NCBI RefSeq assembly: GCF_002897295.1
Contig: NZ_BEXF01000003.1
Coordinates: 310,001-374,000, forward strand
Direction: 5' to 3'
Length of the DNA: 64,000 nt
Source: Brevibacillus reuszeri
Lineage (GTDB): Bacteria; Bacillota; Bacilli; Brevibacillales; Brevibacillaceae
Shown here: positions 27,496 to 36,708 of the stretch, in pieces
How positions within the stretch are numbered: the stretch's first letter is position 1
Layout: each line of letters opens with the position of its first letter
Program-made: the position numbers and the translations under genes
Notes under the pieces: generated by a model
What the model was told of the DNA's origin: nothing
The model's database searches: none
Seen by the model: only the letters and a program-made list of their open reading frames with translations

Positions 27496-27869
27496 TTCTG
27501 ATCAACTACGGCAGTGATAGGGTAGACGATGCCCCCTTCCTTGTTTCCTGAGGAGGGGATTTTTCTTGTCTATCTTTTGATATCAGCTTACGATGTGCTT
27601 CTCATCTCCACTAATTTCTTTCATTTGAGAAATTCTCTTGACATGTACCGAAGAACGGGGAAAACTGCCCTATTCCTGCGAGAAATTTTTATTTGAAGTA
27701 GGCGGTCGCTGCCTTGGATCGTTCCTTTTACCGCCATCCTCGCATGAATGAGAATGACTACAAACATTCGTAATGGTTGGACTTTTAATTTTCAGTAATT
27801 TTAGCATTGACTGAAATGACTGAAAATCAGTAAGATTAGACACATAACCGGGACAGGTGATGATGGCTT
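27496..27869 (+). other. Intergenic region with terminator-like repeat and MFS control region
   Basis: This 374-nt gap holds, left to right: an imperfect GC-rich hairpin followed by ATTTTTCTT (27531-27566), which probably ends the comAB-DUF441 transcript; about 200 nt with no feature I can support, although a TTGACA near 27640 lacks a matching -10; and the promoter/repeat region of the MFS gene (27789-27836). No open reading frame of note. Confidence 0.5.
27789..27836 (+). promoter_or_regulatory. Promoter and inverted repeats upstream of the MFS gene
   Basis: TTGACT (27807-27812) and TAAGAT (27831-27836) with an 18-nt spacer form a likely sigma-A promoter. TTTTCAGT (27789-27796) is mirrored by ACTGAAA (27810-27816) and ACTGAAAA (27819-27826), which flank and overlap the -35. 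This is a plausible operator for the GbsR-type regulator at the end of the same cassette. Confidence 0.55.
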
Positions 27870-29132
27870 GTGAAGAAACATGTTTCAGTTAGTGCAGCAC
27901 TCTTATTTTTAACATTACTTGTGGAGGTGATCGGAGTTACTGGCATCATCATGGCTCTCCCCTTAATTAGCGAGGAATTTGGGCTCAACTCGGTTGAGCT
28001 GGGGGCAATTGTAAGCGCTTATTTTCTCGGCTATGCCATCTTTACGATTCCTGGTGGGGCTTTTGCTGATAAGGTCGGTTCGAAAAGGATCATTGCTATT
28101 GGGCTTTTACTTTGGGCTATCTTTACTTCACTCACTGGCTTTGTAAATGGTTTTCTCACACTATTCGTTGTGCGTGTACTTCTCGGAATCATCCAGGCTC
28201 CTTTGTCCCCTGCGATCCTTAAAGCTGTAGCGGAGCGTACCCCTGCCAAGATTCGCACAACAACAAATGCATTTGTCCTCTCTGCCGACCCGTTCGGCTC
28301 CGCGATTACACCACTAATTGTAGCCCCGCTTATCGTTATGCTGGGCTGGCACAACACTTCAATCCTGCTCGGTGTGCTAGGGCTCTTAATAGCTCCTATC
28401 ATTTGGTTTTTGCTGCCCCGTCCGCTTCCTCCAGAAATAGCTAATCCGGTAGCGGAAGCAGTGCCAGAAAATGTAGCCAATACTACGCCACAGCAGCCTG
28501 GCATGAAATTGACTGATGTGCTGCGCAACCGCCAAATCTGGATGCTGACGATGATCATGTCTGGCATCAGCATCGTTGCTACAGGGTTTCTCACGTGGGT
28601 ACCGACTTATTTGACGACCGAGAAGCATCTTGATTTGACGCAAACCGGCTTTGCCGCTTCGCTCCCGCTGTTCGCCGCCATGGTCGCAAACCTCACAGGC
28701 GGTTGGTTGTTTGACCGCTATCTAGGGAATCGATTTCATCAAATGGTCATTCCGTCCTTATTACTCTCCTCTCTTTTTCTTGTTCTGATGATCACTTCCG
28801 GCTCCGTTTTGCAATTCGTCCTCTATGAAGCCGCCGCACTCGCATTTCTTTCTATGACGAATCAGCCGGTTATGGGACTGGCCATGCGAATTATTCCTGC
28901 GAATGTATTGGGCATCGGCAGTGGCATGCTCCTCACTGGTATAAAAGCAGCCAGCATCATTACACCTGTCGCCATGGGTGCCATCATTGCTCACATTTCG
29001 TTTGAGGCAAGCTTTGTATTTCTCTTGGTGGGCTTATTGCTGTCCATCGCTGCAACAATCGGCGTACGAATCAAGCCTGTCGCTCGAAGCGATAGTATGC
29101 TGGCCGAAAGCAAGCTCCCCCCTGGAGTATGA
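27870..29132 (+). CDS. MFS transporter
   Basis: A 420-aa major facilitator protein with about 12 hydrophobic segments, beginning at a GTG with AGGTG 10 nt upstream. It has the motif-A-like loop GGAFADKVGSKR between helices 2 and 3 and a central hydrophilic loop at about residues 190-215. Sequence style resembles anion/organic acid symporters rather than multidrug pumps, but the substrate cannot be told. It leads a cassette with a serine hydrolase and a GbsR-like regulator. Confidence 0.88.
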   Translation: MKKHVSVSAALLFLTLLVEVIGVTGIIMALPLISEEFGLNSVELGAIVSAYFLGYAIFTIPGGAFADKVGSKRIIAIGLLLWAIFTSLTGFVNGFLTLFVVRVLLGIIQAPLSPAILKAVAERTPAKIRTTTNAFVLSADPFGSAITPLIVAPLIVMLGWHNTSILLGVLGLLIAPIIWFLLPRPLPPEIANPVAEAVPENVANTTPQQPGMKLTDVLRNRQIWMLTMIMSGISIVATGFLTWVPTYLTTEKHLDLTQTGFAASLPLFAAMVANLTGGWLFDRYLGNRFHQMVIPSLLLSSLFLVLMITSGSVLQFVLYEAAALAFLSMTNQPVMGLAMRIIPANVLGIGSGMLLTGIKAASIITPVAMGAIIAHISFEASFVFLLVGLLLSIAATIGVRIKPVARSDSMLAESKLPPGV

Positions 29133-29186
29133 ACTCATTTTTAAAGGAGGTGAGGCAAGAATCTCATTTTGATAAAGGAGTTGATC

Positions 29187-30689
29187 ATGATGTCTAATCT
29201 CAACCACCGTCAATCAGAAAGGATGATTCCCATGAACAAGGAAAACTGGACCTTAGTTTTTGAAGATTACGCCAACAAAATCCTCGATCCCAAAATGGTT
29301 CCCGGGGCGATTATTGCGCTTGCCAAGGATGGCGAACAAATTTACGAGCATGCCTTCGGATACAGCGATGTCGAGCTTCAGCAAGAGATCACATTGGACA
29401 CCGTATTTGGTATTGGCTCCATCACCAAGTCATTCAGCTGCATCGCGATTTTGCAATTGCAGGAGGCTGGCAAGCTGTCTGTCACAGACCCGGTTGTTGC
29501 CCATTTGCCTCATTTCCGCTTCGGAGATGAGGAAGCAAGTCGGCAAATTACCATCCATCACTTTATGAGCAATTCGTCAGGAATCCCACCGCTTGCATCG
29601 CTGTTCGGTGCCATGCGGAGAAGCATTGAGGCAGATCCTGATCACTCCTATTTTCTGCCTCCCTTTGATACAAAAAGCATCCAGGAGCTTGCATATATTG
29701 ACACCTACGATGATTTGCTCGCCTACCTCTCTGCATCGGACCTCTCGCTTTTGGGAGGAGCAGGAAGCCAGTTCAGCTATTCGAATGACGCCTTCGGACT
29801 GCTAGGTGCAATCATCGAGAAGGTCAGTGGAATGCCTTATGAAGTGTATGTAAAAAAGCACATTCTCGAGCCCGCCGGAATGACGAACACAGGTTTTTCG
29901 ATATCCGATTTACCTGAAGATACTGCCATTTCCACCCTCTATACCAAGCGATTGACAAATGGTAAGCCGGAGCTGTTTGCTTCCCCTTATTGGTTGGATG
30001 CACCAGCACAACGTGCAGCCGGTTTCTTGAAATCAACCGCCCGCGACATGCTCCGCTTTGCCGAAATATTCCGGACAGGTGGCTGCGCCGGAGATGTGCG
30101 GATTCTCTCGGAAGTGAGCGTAGCACAGATGATGAAACCTCATATCGGGATTGATTCCTTTATTCACTACGGCTATGGGTTGTTCATCACACCATCCCCG
30201 CATTATCACGGCGGTTCCTTAGTTGAGCACTCGGGCGGAATAAAAGGCGTTTCTGCGCAAATGCATATCCTGCCTGAAGCAGGAATTACCGGGATCGTCC
30301 TGATTAATGCAGACGGTGCTTTTGCAGTAAGGGGTCTGTTAGCGGCGGCACTCAATGCTCTACATGAGCGGCCGGTGGATACATCTGAGTTCCACTACCC
30401 CAGCTATGTGCCAGAGACAGCAGCTATGACCGAATACTGTGGTGATTATTCATCCAGTGAGGGGAGCCGTGTCTCAGCCAGCTTATCTGGTGAGACACTT
30501 ACCATTTCCGTCAAGTTGGGAGAGATCGAAAGCGCTATACCACTCCTTCCGGTCGGCCCCGATCAATTCATTGCAGAGCTAGGTCCCGGCATGAGCAACT
30601 CAGTAATATTCTACCGGGATGAAAATAGGCGGGTCTGCCGAATATTGTTCGGGTTCCGTCAGCTGACCAAAGCAGACAGAAAAAGCTAA
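29187..30689 (+). CDS. Beta-lactamase family serine hydrolase
   Basis: A 500-aa class C beta-lactamase/penicillin-binding-like hydrolase (PF00144 type). It shows the catalytic SxxK in GIGSITKSF, YSN in FSYSNDAFGLLG and the third motif HSGG in VEHSGGIKG. A C-terminal beta-rich domain follows from about residue 400. No signal peptide is visible, so it is probably cytoplasmic, which suggests an esterase or peptide amidase rather than antibiotic resistance. ATG 29187 has AAAGGAG 6 nt upstream; a second ATG near 29232 also has a fair site. Confidence 0.88.
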   Translation: MMSNLNHRQSERMIPMNKENWTLVFEDYANKILDPKMVPGAIIALAKDGEQIYEHAFGYSDVELQQEITLDTVFGIGSITKSFSCIAILQLQEAGKLSVTDPVVAHLPHFRFGDEEASRQITIHHFMSNSSGIPPLASLFGAMRRSIEADPDHSYFLPPFDTKSIQELAYIDTYDDLLAYLSASDLSLLGGAGSQFSYSNDAFGLLGAIIEKVSGMPYEVYVKKHILEPAGMTNTGFSISDLPEDTAISTLYTKRLTNGKPELFASPYWLDAPAQRAAGFLKSTARDMLRFAEIFRTGGCAGDVRILSEVSVAQMMKPHIGIDSFIHYGYGLFITPSPHYHGGSLVEHSGGIKGVSAQMHILPEAGITGIVLINADGAFAVRGLLAAALNALHERPVDTSEFHYPSYVPETAAMTEYCGDYSSSEGSRVSASLSGETLTISVKLGEIESAIPLLPVGPDQFIAELGPGMSNSVIFYRDENRRVCRILFGFRQLTKADRKS

Positions 30690-30699
30690 TGTTGCTATA

Positions 30700-31251
30700 A
30701 TGATGAAAGGTCTAGGCTCGTTTTCAAAGACGGGTCTAGCCAAGTTACTTGAGAAACGTCCTGACGTTTTTCCAAAGGGAGTTTTGGCGTTGAATAAGTT
30801 ATCTCCAGAACTGTTGGCTTATATCGAAGAGATAGGCCTATATCACGAGCAGCAAGGCGCATCCAGAATCGCGGGGAGAATTTTGGGCTTGCTAATGGTT
30901 ACTGAAGGCACACTGTCGGCTGAACAAATTGCGACAGCACTCCAGGTTAGCCTTGGTAGCGTGTCGACCAACATGCGTTTACTGCTACAGTCTGGGCATG
31001 TAGAAAAAAAGAGCATAACAGGTGACCGCATCACCTACTACATATATTCAGAAAATGCTCTGGAAAGAGAGTTCCTCGCCTCCATTGAGCGAGTTCATTC
31101 CTTGAAAAAGACGATTGAAAAAGGAGCGCAAATTCAAGACGTGAATGAAAACGAGATAATCTCCAAGCGCTTTGTAGAAATGGACAGAGGCATCGAATAT
31201 TTTTTGGACTCGCTAAACGAACTGCTGAACCGCTGGCGTGCGCAGCGTTGA
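30700..31251 (+). CDS. GbsR/MarR-type transcriptional regulator
   Basis: A 183-aa winged-helix protein. Residues about 50-125 form the MarR-like domain (AGRILGLLMVTEGTLSAEQIATALQVSLGSVSTNMRLL, HVEKKSITGDRITYYIY), with a helical C-terminus for dimerisation. The pattern is that of GbsR, which senses choline-type compounds in B. subtilis. It begins 10 nt after the serine hydrolase gene and probably controls the MFS-hydrolase cassette through the repeats at 27789-27826. The ligand is unknown. MM at the start leaves 30700 or 30703 as alternatives. Confidence 0.85.
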   Translation: MMKGLGSFSKTGLAKLLEKRPDVFPKGVLALNKLSPELLAYIEEIGLYHEQQGASRIAGRILGLLMVTEGTLSAEQIATALQVSLGSVSTNMRLLLQSGHVEKKSITGDRITYYIYSENALEREFLASIERVHSLKKTIEKGAQIQDVNENEIISKRFVEMDRGIEYFLDSLNELLNRWRAQR

Positions 31252-31270
31252 TGACAAGTAAAAAGGATAG

Positions 31271-31310
31271 AATACAACAAAACCCCCTTCAGGAGATGAA
31301 AGAAGGGGGT
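31271..31310 (-). terminator. Terminator after the DUF4179 gene
   Basis: A perfect 9-bp stem ACCCCCTTC/GAAGGGGGT (31282-31290, 31302-31310). On the minus strand it is followed by TTTTGTTGT, so it mainly serves the minus-strand sigma/anti-sigma operon; it also sits just behind the GbsR-like gene and may block read-through from both sides. Confidence 0.75.
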
Positions 31311-31375
31311 CATACGTATTTAAAGGATGTTTTCAATGTAAAGAACGAGTGACTGGTTTAATGCTCTAATGCCCG

Positions 31376-33043
31376 TTATTTTTCTATTTCAAATGGGACT
31401 TCCCAATGCAGGTCGCGATATTGTTTCTTTTGGAGCATATACGAAAGAGTGAGCGTCTTCGGTTGCTGTACCATGCCCTCGATGAAGAATGCTCCTGTAA
31501 CGTGGATTCGACCGTCTTCACCTCTGTTATACTTTCTGTCGTATGATACTTCATACACTCTTCCTGACTCATCCTTTGCTTTCCATGCGAGCGAATCAAT
31601 CACTCCCTCCGGCAATTTACCTGTGAACGGAATTACCACACCTGGTTCATCATAGAATCCGCCCTCTATCATTTCTTCCTTATCTGTGTTTTTTACATGA
31701 AGGCTTTGCAAGAGAAAGGAGGCTCCGTCCTTTTCGACCGTAACGGAATGCTTGCTTAAAGCATTTGCGTCTACTGTCATCTCAAAATTTGCTGGTTCAT
31801 GTATATAAAGTGAGTGCAGCTTCATGGTCAGCTTTTGATTTTTTGCAAATGGCGAGAATCCATGCCGAATCGTATATACCGAGCCGTCTTCAGATCCTTC
31901 AACAATGTTCATGTTTTTGAGGTCGTTCTTTTTCAGATTGTTAATATCGGCATGCAATACATCGTCATATCCGGCTACTGCATTGCCCTTCTCGTCGAAA
32001 ATTTGAACAGCAATACCCACATCCTTTAAATAACGGAGCACCATATCGGCTTCTTTGTTTTTTCCTTTTTCTAGTGTAGCCATGTTCCAATTGTGCTCAC
32101 TCATGATTTGATTCAACCGCTGAGTCCACTTATCTGTTGCTGTCCGCTCCATCTCAATAATACTGGCGCTTGGTGTTGTCATGATATTTTTGAACGAGAA
32201 CGAGATACCTTGTGGCGTTGTATACTGCTGATTGATGTCCGTTACAACAGCGACAGCTCTTGCCTTTTTCATATCCACCGGGAACGTTACCTCCCAGTTA
32301 CCGAGTCTCCCATCGAGAGAATTTGTTTTAATATTGATTTGGATTTCATCTGGGATTTTACTTGGCTCTGGCCAGTCCTTGAAGATTTCGCGCTCAAAAA
32401 CAAAATACTCTCCATCCGGACGTTGAGATTGGCCGCCTTTACGTTCAATTTTGTTTCCGTCCTTATCCATAAAAGTAAGGATAAATTTTTCGCTGTCTTT
32501 CAATTTGATTTGTTTTCCATCCCGATCTACTAGTCTGGAAAAGATCGCGATACGCGTCGGATCGGCAACTACTTCTTTCACAGTAAAGGTAACGCCTTGC
32601 TGCGTGTCACTCTTGTTGATTACCTGTACATAACCAGTTTCTACCGCTTTTTTTATTCCATTGTCCACTCCTTTGATCGAATCTATGACACTGGTCACGT
32701 AGCTGGCAAACGTAGGGGACACAATCGAACCAAAAGTAATGAGAGCAGTCACACTCGCAACTGCTAATGCTGTTTTTTTCATAATGGAAATACTCCTTTT
32801 TTTCCAGTTTGGTTTCGGAACGGGAATCGGTACATTCTCTAATGAACGCATGACCTGCTGGGTGAAATCAGCCGGGAGCTGGGTTGGCGGCAGCACAATC
32901 TCCAATACGAATTCATCTTCCTCAGACACCAGGCGACTGCAATGCGGGCAGCTGTCCACATGTTTCTCTACTTGTCTGTTTTCTTTTTCAGGAAGCTCTC
33001 CACGAAAATAGGCTCGCACTGCATCAGCTTTAGAACAATTCAT
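31376..33043 (-). CDS. DUF4179 anti-sigma factor with zinc-finger N-terminus
   Basis: A 555-aa membrane protein, probably the anti-sigma factor for the adjacent ECF sigma factor. The N-terminus has the ZAS-type HxxxCxxC motif in KHVDSCPHCSRLV (about residues 26-38). A single membrane segment (about 90-125, TALAVASVTALITFGSIV) is followed by a large external domain of the DUF4179 type with VTFTVKEVVADPTRIAIF and a C-terminal immunoglobulin-like part. It overlaps the sigma gene by 14 nt. The ATG at 33043 has AGGAGG 11 nt upstream. The large external domain implies an envelope signal. Confidence 0.87.
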   Translation of the reverse strand: MNCSKADAVRAYFRGELPEKENRQVEKHVDSCPHCSRLVSEEDEFVLEIVLPPTQLPADFTQQVMRSLENVPIPVPKPNWKKRSISIMKKTALAVASVTALITFGSIVSPTFASYVTSVIDSIKGVDNGIKKAVETGYVQVINKSDTQQGVTFTVKEVVADPTRIAIFSRLVDRDGKQIKLKDSEKFILTFMDKDGNKIERKGGQSQRPDGEYFVFEREIFKDWPEPSKIPDEIQINIKTNSLDGRLGNWEVTFPVDMKKARAVAVVTDINQQYTTPQGISFSFKNIMTTPSASIIEMERTATDKWTQRLNQIMSEHNWNMATLEKGKNKEADMVLRYLKDVGIAVQIFDEKGNAVAGYDDVLHADINNLKKNDLKNMNIVEGSEDGSVYTIRHGFSPFAKNQKLTMKLHSLYIHEPANFEMTVDANALSKHSVTVEKDGASFLLQSLHVKNTDKEEMIEGGFYDEPGVVIPFTGKLPEGVIDSLAWKAKDESGRVYEVSYDRKYNRGEDGRIHVTGAFFIEGMVQQPKTLTLSYMLQKKQYRDLHWEVPFEIEK

Positions 33044-33593
33044 AGATGGCAGCACCTCCTGACATTTCGTGAGCAAAGCCGGCCCGCAGCTTTTTCTTAG
33101 CATGATGAATCCGCATCTGTACAGTGGTCATAGGTAGATTGAGGATTTCGCTGATTTCCTTGTAGCTGAGCTGCTCCGTATATTTCAACAGGAATGCCGC
33201 ACGATATTCTTCCCCTAATGCCATGATCTGGCGCCCTATGACGTCTTTCTTTTCTTTTTTGAGGTATGCTTTTTCCGGCGTGTTGTTCTCAATAAGCATC
33301 GCCTCTTCCAAAGGCTCCCTGGAGTAACGCTTGTTTTTACGCCAGACATCTATACAAAGATTGGACCCGATTCGGTATAACCAGGCCAAAAACGCATCTG
33401 TTGGTCTGTATTTGTCCAACTGACAGAATGCTTTGAAGAAGACCTCTTGCGTCAGGTCTTGTGCATCCTGCGTCTGTCCAGTCATTCGGTACAGAAAGCC
33501 GTACAATTTATCCTTGTACTTGTCAACGAGGTGCGCATAAACTTCCCTGTCTCCCTCACGCACTTGTTGTATGATCAACCAATCGTCCTGCAC
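33030..33593 (-). CDS. ECF-type RNA polymerase sigma factor
   Basis: A 187-aa sigma-70 family protein with region 2 (YGFLYRMTGQTQDAQDLTQEVFFKAF, DAFLAWLYRIGSNLCIDVWR) and region 4 (LGEEYRAAFLLKYTEQLSYKEISEILNLPMTTVQMRIHHAKKKL). GTG 33593 has AGGAGG 9 nt upstream. It is co-transcribed with its DUF4179 partner. Regulon unknown; no clear autoregulatory AAC-type promoter was found. Confidence 0.93.
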   Translation of the reverse strand: MQDDWLIIQQVREGDREVYAHLVDKYKDKLYGFLYRMTGQTQDAQDLTQEVFFKAFCQLDKYRPTDAFLAWLYRIGSNLCIDVWRKNKRYSREPLEEAMLIENNTPEKAYLKKEKKDVIGRQIMALGEEYRAAFLLKYTEQLSYKEISEILNLPMTTVQMRIHHAKKKLRAGFAHEMSGGAAIYELF

Positions 33594-33730
33594 TTGATAG
33601 ATCCTCCTATCCCAAAAATCAGTTCGCTGCGCAGCGCTCTTTTTGGCAGGCTCACTTGGTTTAACGGATCAGATTGTATTTTCTTTCAAGCTTTTCAAAA
33701 CTTTTTATCAAACACCTGCTTTTGGCAACA

Positions 33731-33764
33731 AAAAAAGCTGCACCCAGATGGGCACAGCTTTTTT
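33731..33764 (-). terminator. Terminator of efp
   Basis: Near-perfect stem with GCTGTGCCCA/TGGGTGCAGC on the minus strand, a 2-4 nt loop and T7 after it; the left arm also carries an A-run, so it may work in both directions. Confidence 0.85.
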
Positions 33765-33778
33765 TGTACTTTCGCCGT

Positions 33779-34336
33779 TTACGCGCGGGAAACATACGCT
33801 TCCGAACGAGTATCGATGATCAGACGCTCTCCTTCTTCTACGAAAAGAGGAACGTTTACTACGAAGCCAGTTTCCAGGGTAGCTTTCTTCGTTACGTTAG
33901 AAGCTGTATCCCCTTTTACACCTGGCTCACATTCTGTTACAACGAGTTCAACCGTGTTAGGAAGTTGAATTCCGATCGTCTCTCCGTTGTATTGCATGAT
34001 TTGTACGTTCATGTTTTCCTTGAGGAAACGCAGCTCACGCTCGATTTGGCTACGAGTAAATGTCATTTGCTCGTAAGTTTCCGTATTCATGAATGTGTAG
34101 TCGTCTCCACTCGCATACAGGTATTGCATGGTGCTAGACTCGATGCGGGCTGGGTTCACTTTCTCTCCGCCACGGAACGTCATTTCAGTCGTATTTCCGT
34201 TGCGCAGGTTGCGCAGCTTGGAGCGCACAAATGCTGCACCTTTTCCTGGTTTTACGTGTTGGAATTCAAGCACGGTATAAATATTGCCATCTACTTCGAT
34301 TGTCAAGCCAGTACGAAAATCGTTTACAGAGATCAT
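33779..34336 (-). CDS. efp: Elongation factor P
   Basis: Relieves ribosome stalling at polyproline stretches. The 185-aa protein has the KOW-like N-domain [20 protein letters not shown] and the modifiable Lys32 in [14 protein letters not shown], followed by two OB domains ([20 protein letters not shown]). The ATG at 34336 has GGGAGG 7 nt upstream. It follows the Xaa-Pro peptidase gene as in B. subtilis. No modification enzyme gene is seen nearby. Confidence 0.97.
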   Translation of the reverse strand: MISVNDFRTGLTIEVDGNIYTVLEFQHVKPGKGAAFVRSKLRNLRNGNTTEMTFRGGEKVNPARIESSTMQYLYASGDDYTFMNTETYEQMTFTRSQIERELRFLKENMNVQIMQYNGETIGIQLPNTVELVVTECEPGVKGDTASNVTKKATLETGFVVNVPLFVEEGERLIIDTRSEAYVSRA

Positions 34337-34379
34337 GGTAGTCCTCCCGAGAATCAATCAATAACAGAAATAGTATAAA

Positions 34380-35450
34380 TTAGACGGGCAAAATGATCAA
34401 CTCTTTCGTAGACTTGCCTAGGTTCTCATGGCCATCTGCTGTGATGAGCACATCGTCCTCAATACGCACGCCACCAAGCCCGCTAACATAAATGCCTGGT
34501 TCCATCGTCACGAGCATCCCTGGCTCCAAGACAAAGGTGCTTACAGTCGACAATCCTGGCAGCTCGTGCACTTCAATGCCAAGTCCGTGCCCAGCACTGT
34601 GGCCATACGCGTCTCCATAGCCTGCAGCTGTGATAATGTCACGTGTTGCAGCATCCGCAGCCTTGGCAGATACGCCGGGCTTCAGAGCTTGTACACCCGC
34701 AAGCTGTGCACGCAGGACAATGTCGTAAATCTCTTTCATTTTTGAACTCGGCTCACCAACAGCAAGCGTACGGGTAATATCTGAATTATACCCATTGTAA
34801 GCGGCACCAAAATCAAGTGTAACCATTTCGCCCGCCTCGATAATTTTCTCACTTGCACGTCCATGTGGTAGTGCCCCGCGAACACCAGAAGCCACGATCA
34901 TATCAAATGCAGAACCTGTCGCACCTTGCTTGCGCATGAAGTATTCGAGTTCAAGCGCCACATCTGTTTCACGTACTCCTGGTCTGATATAGCCTTGAAT
35001 ATGCTCAAATGCCACTTCGGCTATTCGGACAGCCTCGCGGATGATTACCATTTCGGATTCATCCTTGAACATCCGAATTTTTTCCACAAGTCCACTCGTT
35101 GCAATCAATTCAACATTTTCAAATGCCCGATTCCATTCTTGATGTGTGCCAAATGAAACACTGCTCTCAAACGCCAAACGCTTGATTCCTTTGTCTGCTA
35201 AAAGCTTTGCGATTGCTTCAATTGCTTTGCGCTCATTGTTTACGACCGTAAAATCTGGGGCCTGCTCCTGTGCTTGTTCTACATAACGGAAATCTGTTAC
35301 CAGAAAGGCTTCGGATTCGGTTACAATCACCCAGCCAGTTGAGCCAGAGAAACCGCTCAAATAAAAACGATTCTCTGCTTTTTCTGTAATGAGCGCATCC
35401 GCTCCCAAATTTGCTAGTGCTTCTCTTAATTTTGTCAGACGTTGTTTCAT
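34380..35450 (-). CDS. Xaa-Pro peptidase family protein (YqhT-like)
   Basis: M24B metallopeptidase (356 aa) that removes X-Pro dipeptides or residues before proline. A creatinase-like N-domain (ALITEKAENRFYLSGFSGSTGW) precedes the pita-bread domain with metal ligands in TLDFGAAYNGYNSDITRT, GHSAGHGLGIEVHELP, TMEPGIY and RIEDDVLIT. ATG 35450, or the GTG one codon before it, follows GGGGA. It lies between aroQ and efp exactly like yqhT in B. subtilis. Confidence 0.94.
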   Translation of the reverse strand: MKQRLTKLREALANLGADALITEKAENRFYLSGFSGSTGWVIVTESEAFLVTDFRYVEQAQEQAPDFTVVNNERKAIEAIAKLLADKGIKRLAFESSVSFGTHQEWNRAFENVELIATSGLVEKIRMFKDESEMVIIREAVRIAEVAFEHIQGYIRPGVRETDVALELEYFMRKQGATGSAFDMIVASGVRGALPHGRASEKIIEAGEMVTLDFGAAYNGYNSDITRTLAVGEPSSKMKEIYDIVLRAQLAGVQALKPGVSAKAADAATRDIITAAGYGDAYGHSAGHGLGIEVHELPGLSTVSTFVLEPGMLVTMEPGIYVSGLGGVRIEDDVLITADGHENLGKSTKELIILPV

Positions 35451-35482
35451 CACAACCGTCTCCCCTTTCATCTTTGGTCCCT

Positions 35483-35923
35483 TTATTTCTTTTCGATTTT
35501 GCGGACAAGGGCACGCAATGCCCACTCATAGCCATCCATTCCCAAACCGACAACTTGTCCGATCACAATAGGAGCGAGAACAGAATGATGTCTAAATTCT
35601 TCTCTGGCATGAATATTGGAAATATGTATTTCGATAGTTGGCAGGGCCACACTCGACAGTGCATCACGTATCGCATAGCTGTAATGTGTGAAAGCACCTG
35701 GGTTTATCAGGATCCCGTCATGAACGCCTCGTGCTTGATGAATCGCATCGATCAGTACGCCTTCGTGATTGGATTGGCAATGTTCTAGCTTGCCTCCCAG
35801 CTCATCCATTACCTTGCTTAGATTCGTGACCAAATCCGCAAGTGTTTCCCTTCCATATACGTCTGGCTCCCGTGTTCCCAATAAATTGAGATTTGGGCCA
35901 TTCAGCAATAGGATGGAAGTCAT
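35483..35923 (-). CDS. aroQ: Type II 3-dehydroquinate dehydratase
   Basis: Third step of the shikimate pathway. The 146-aa protein shows the type II motifs [19 protein letters not shown] (catalytic Arg18 and Tyr23), [23 protein letters not shown] and [17 protein letters not shown] (catalytic His). Equivalent to yqhS, upstream of the Xaa-Pro peptidase gene. Confidence 0.97.
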   Translation of the reverse strand: MTSILLLNGPNLNLLGTREPDVYGRETLADLVTNLSKVMDELGGKLEHCQSNHEGVLIDAIHQARGVHDGILINPGAFTHYSYAIRDALSSVALPTIEIHISNIHAREEFRHHSVLAPIVIGQVVGLGMDGYEWALRALVRKIEKK

Positions 35924-36089
35924 TATGCATCCCTCCCCAAATAGGTTTCGATAAAAAAGTTTTTTTACTAATGAAACATTTTACCACAAGCCCTGCAAAT
36001 GGAATAGAGATGAAAGAGTAGTCCATACGATTAGAAAGATTTGCACTTATTCTTCCGTGGGGATGGTTCTCCATCACCCGATTTGCGTG

Positions 36090-36572
36090 TCAGTGGATTT
36101 CATCTGATTCCTCCAGGGTCAAAGTCATTCCTACGAACAAACCAAAGGATAAATACCAAGCCCCTTCACTAGACAAGGTGTCAAAGTCCCAGTTCCCCAT
36201 CCGGAAAAAAAATCCTGCAATCATGAGCATAACTAGTCCAAATAACAAGCCGCTCCACCATACCCGCTGTCTGCTAAACAGCATGGAGAACAAGAATGTC
36301 GCAACGAGAGCTTCGATAAAAAGAATCACTGCTCCCAAACCAATACCGGCTATCGAATTCTCATCCACACCCACCAGTGGACGTGCAAAAGCGCCCAATC
36401 CGTAAGGGGTCAGATTTAAAAAGTGGGCAAGCAAACGAACAATACTCCAAATAATCGTGCCCCAAAAAGCAATCTCAAGCACTTTGGATGTCGACGACTG
36501 CTTACTTGTTTGCTGTCCTTCCTGCTCTGCTTTATTTTCTCGATGCCTACCTCTTGTCTTAGTCGCTTCCAC
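36090..36572 (-). CDS. yqhR: YqhR family membrane protein
   Basis: A 160-aa protein with a polar, basic N-terminus and four hydrophobic segments (IAFWGTIIWSIVRLLAHFL, GIGLGAVILFIEALVATFLF, WWSGLLFGLVMLMIAGFFF, WYLSFGLFVGMTLTL). Size and place next to aroQ and divergent from yqhQ match YqhR. GTG 36572 is preferred because AAGGAGG lies 8 nt upstream; the ATG two codons earlier is too close to it. Function unknown. Confidence 0.85.
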   Translation of the reverse strand: MEATKTRGRHRENKAEQEGQQTSKQSSTSKVLEIAFWGTIIWSIVRLLAHFLNLTPYGLGAFARPLVGVDENSIAGIGLGAVILFIEALVATFLFSMLFSRQRVWWSGLLFGLVMLMIAGFFFRMGNWDFDTLSSEGAWYLSFGLFVGMTLTLEESDEIH

Positions 36573-36708
36573 ATACATCACCTCCTTTGTAGTATGCGCG
36601 CCCTGCTTGTTTTTCACTAATTGTTGACTTTTCTAACCAGATCGTGAACTGCTTGTAGCCTCATTGCCTTATTTCCGTTAATATAGGAGGTAAGGAAGGT
36701 GATTCACG

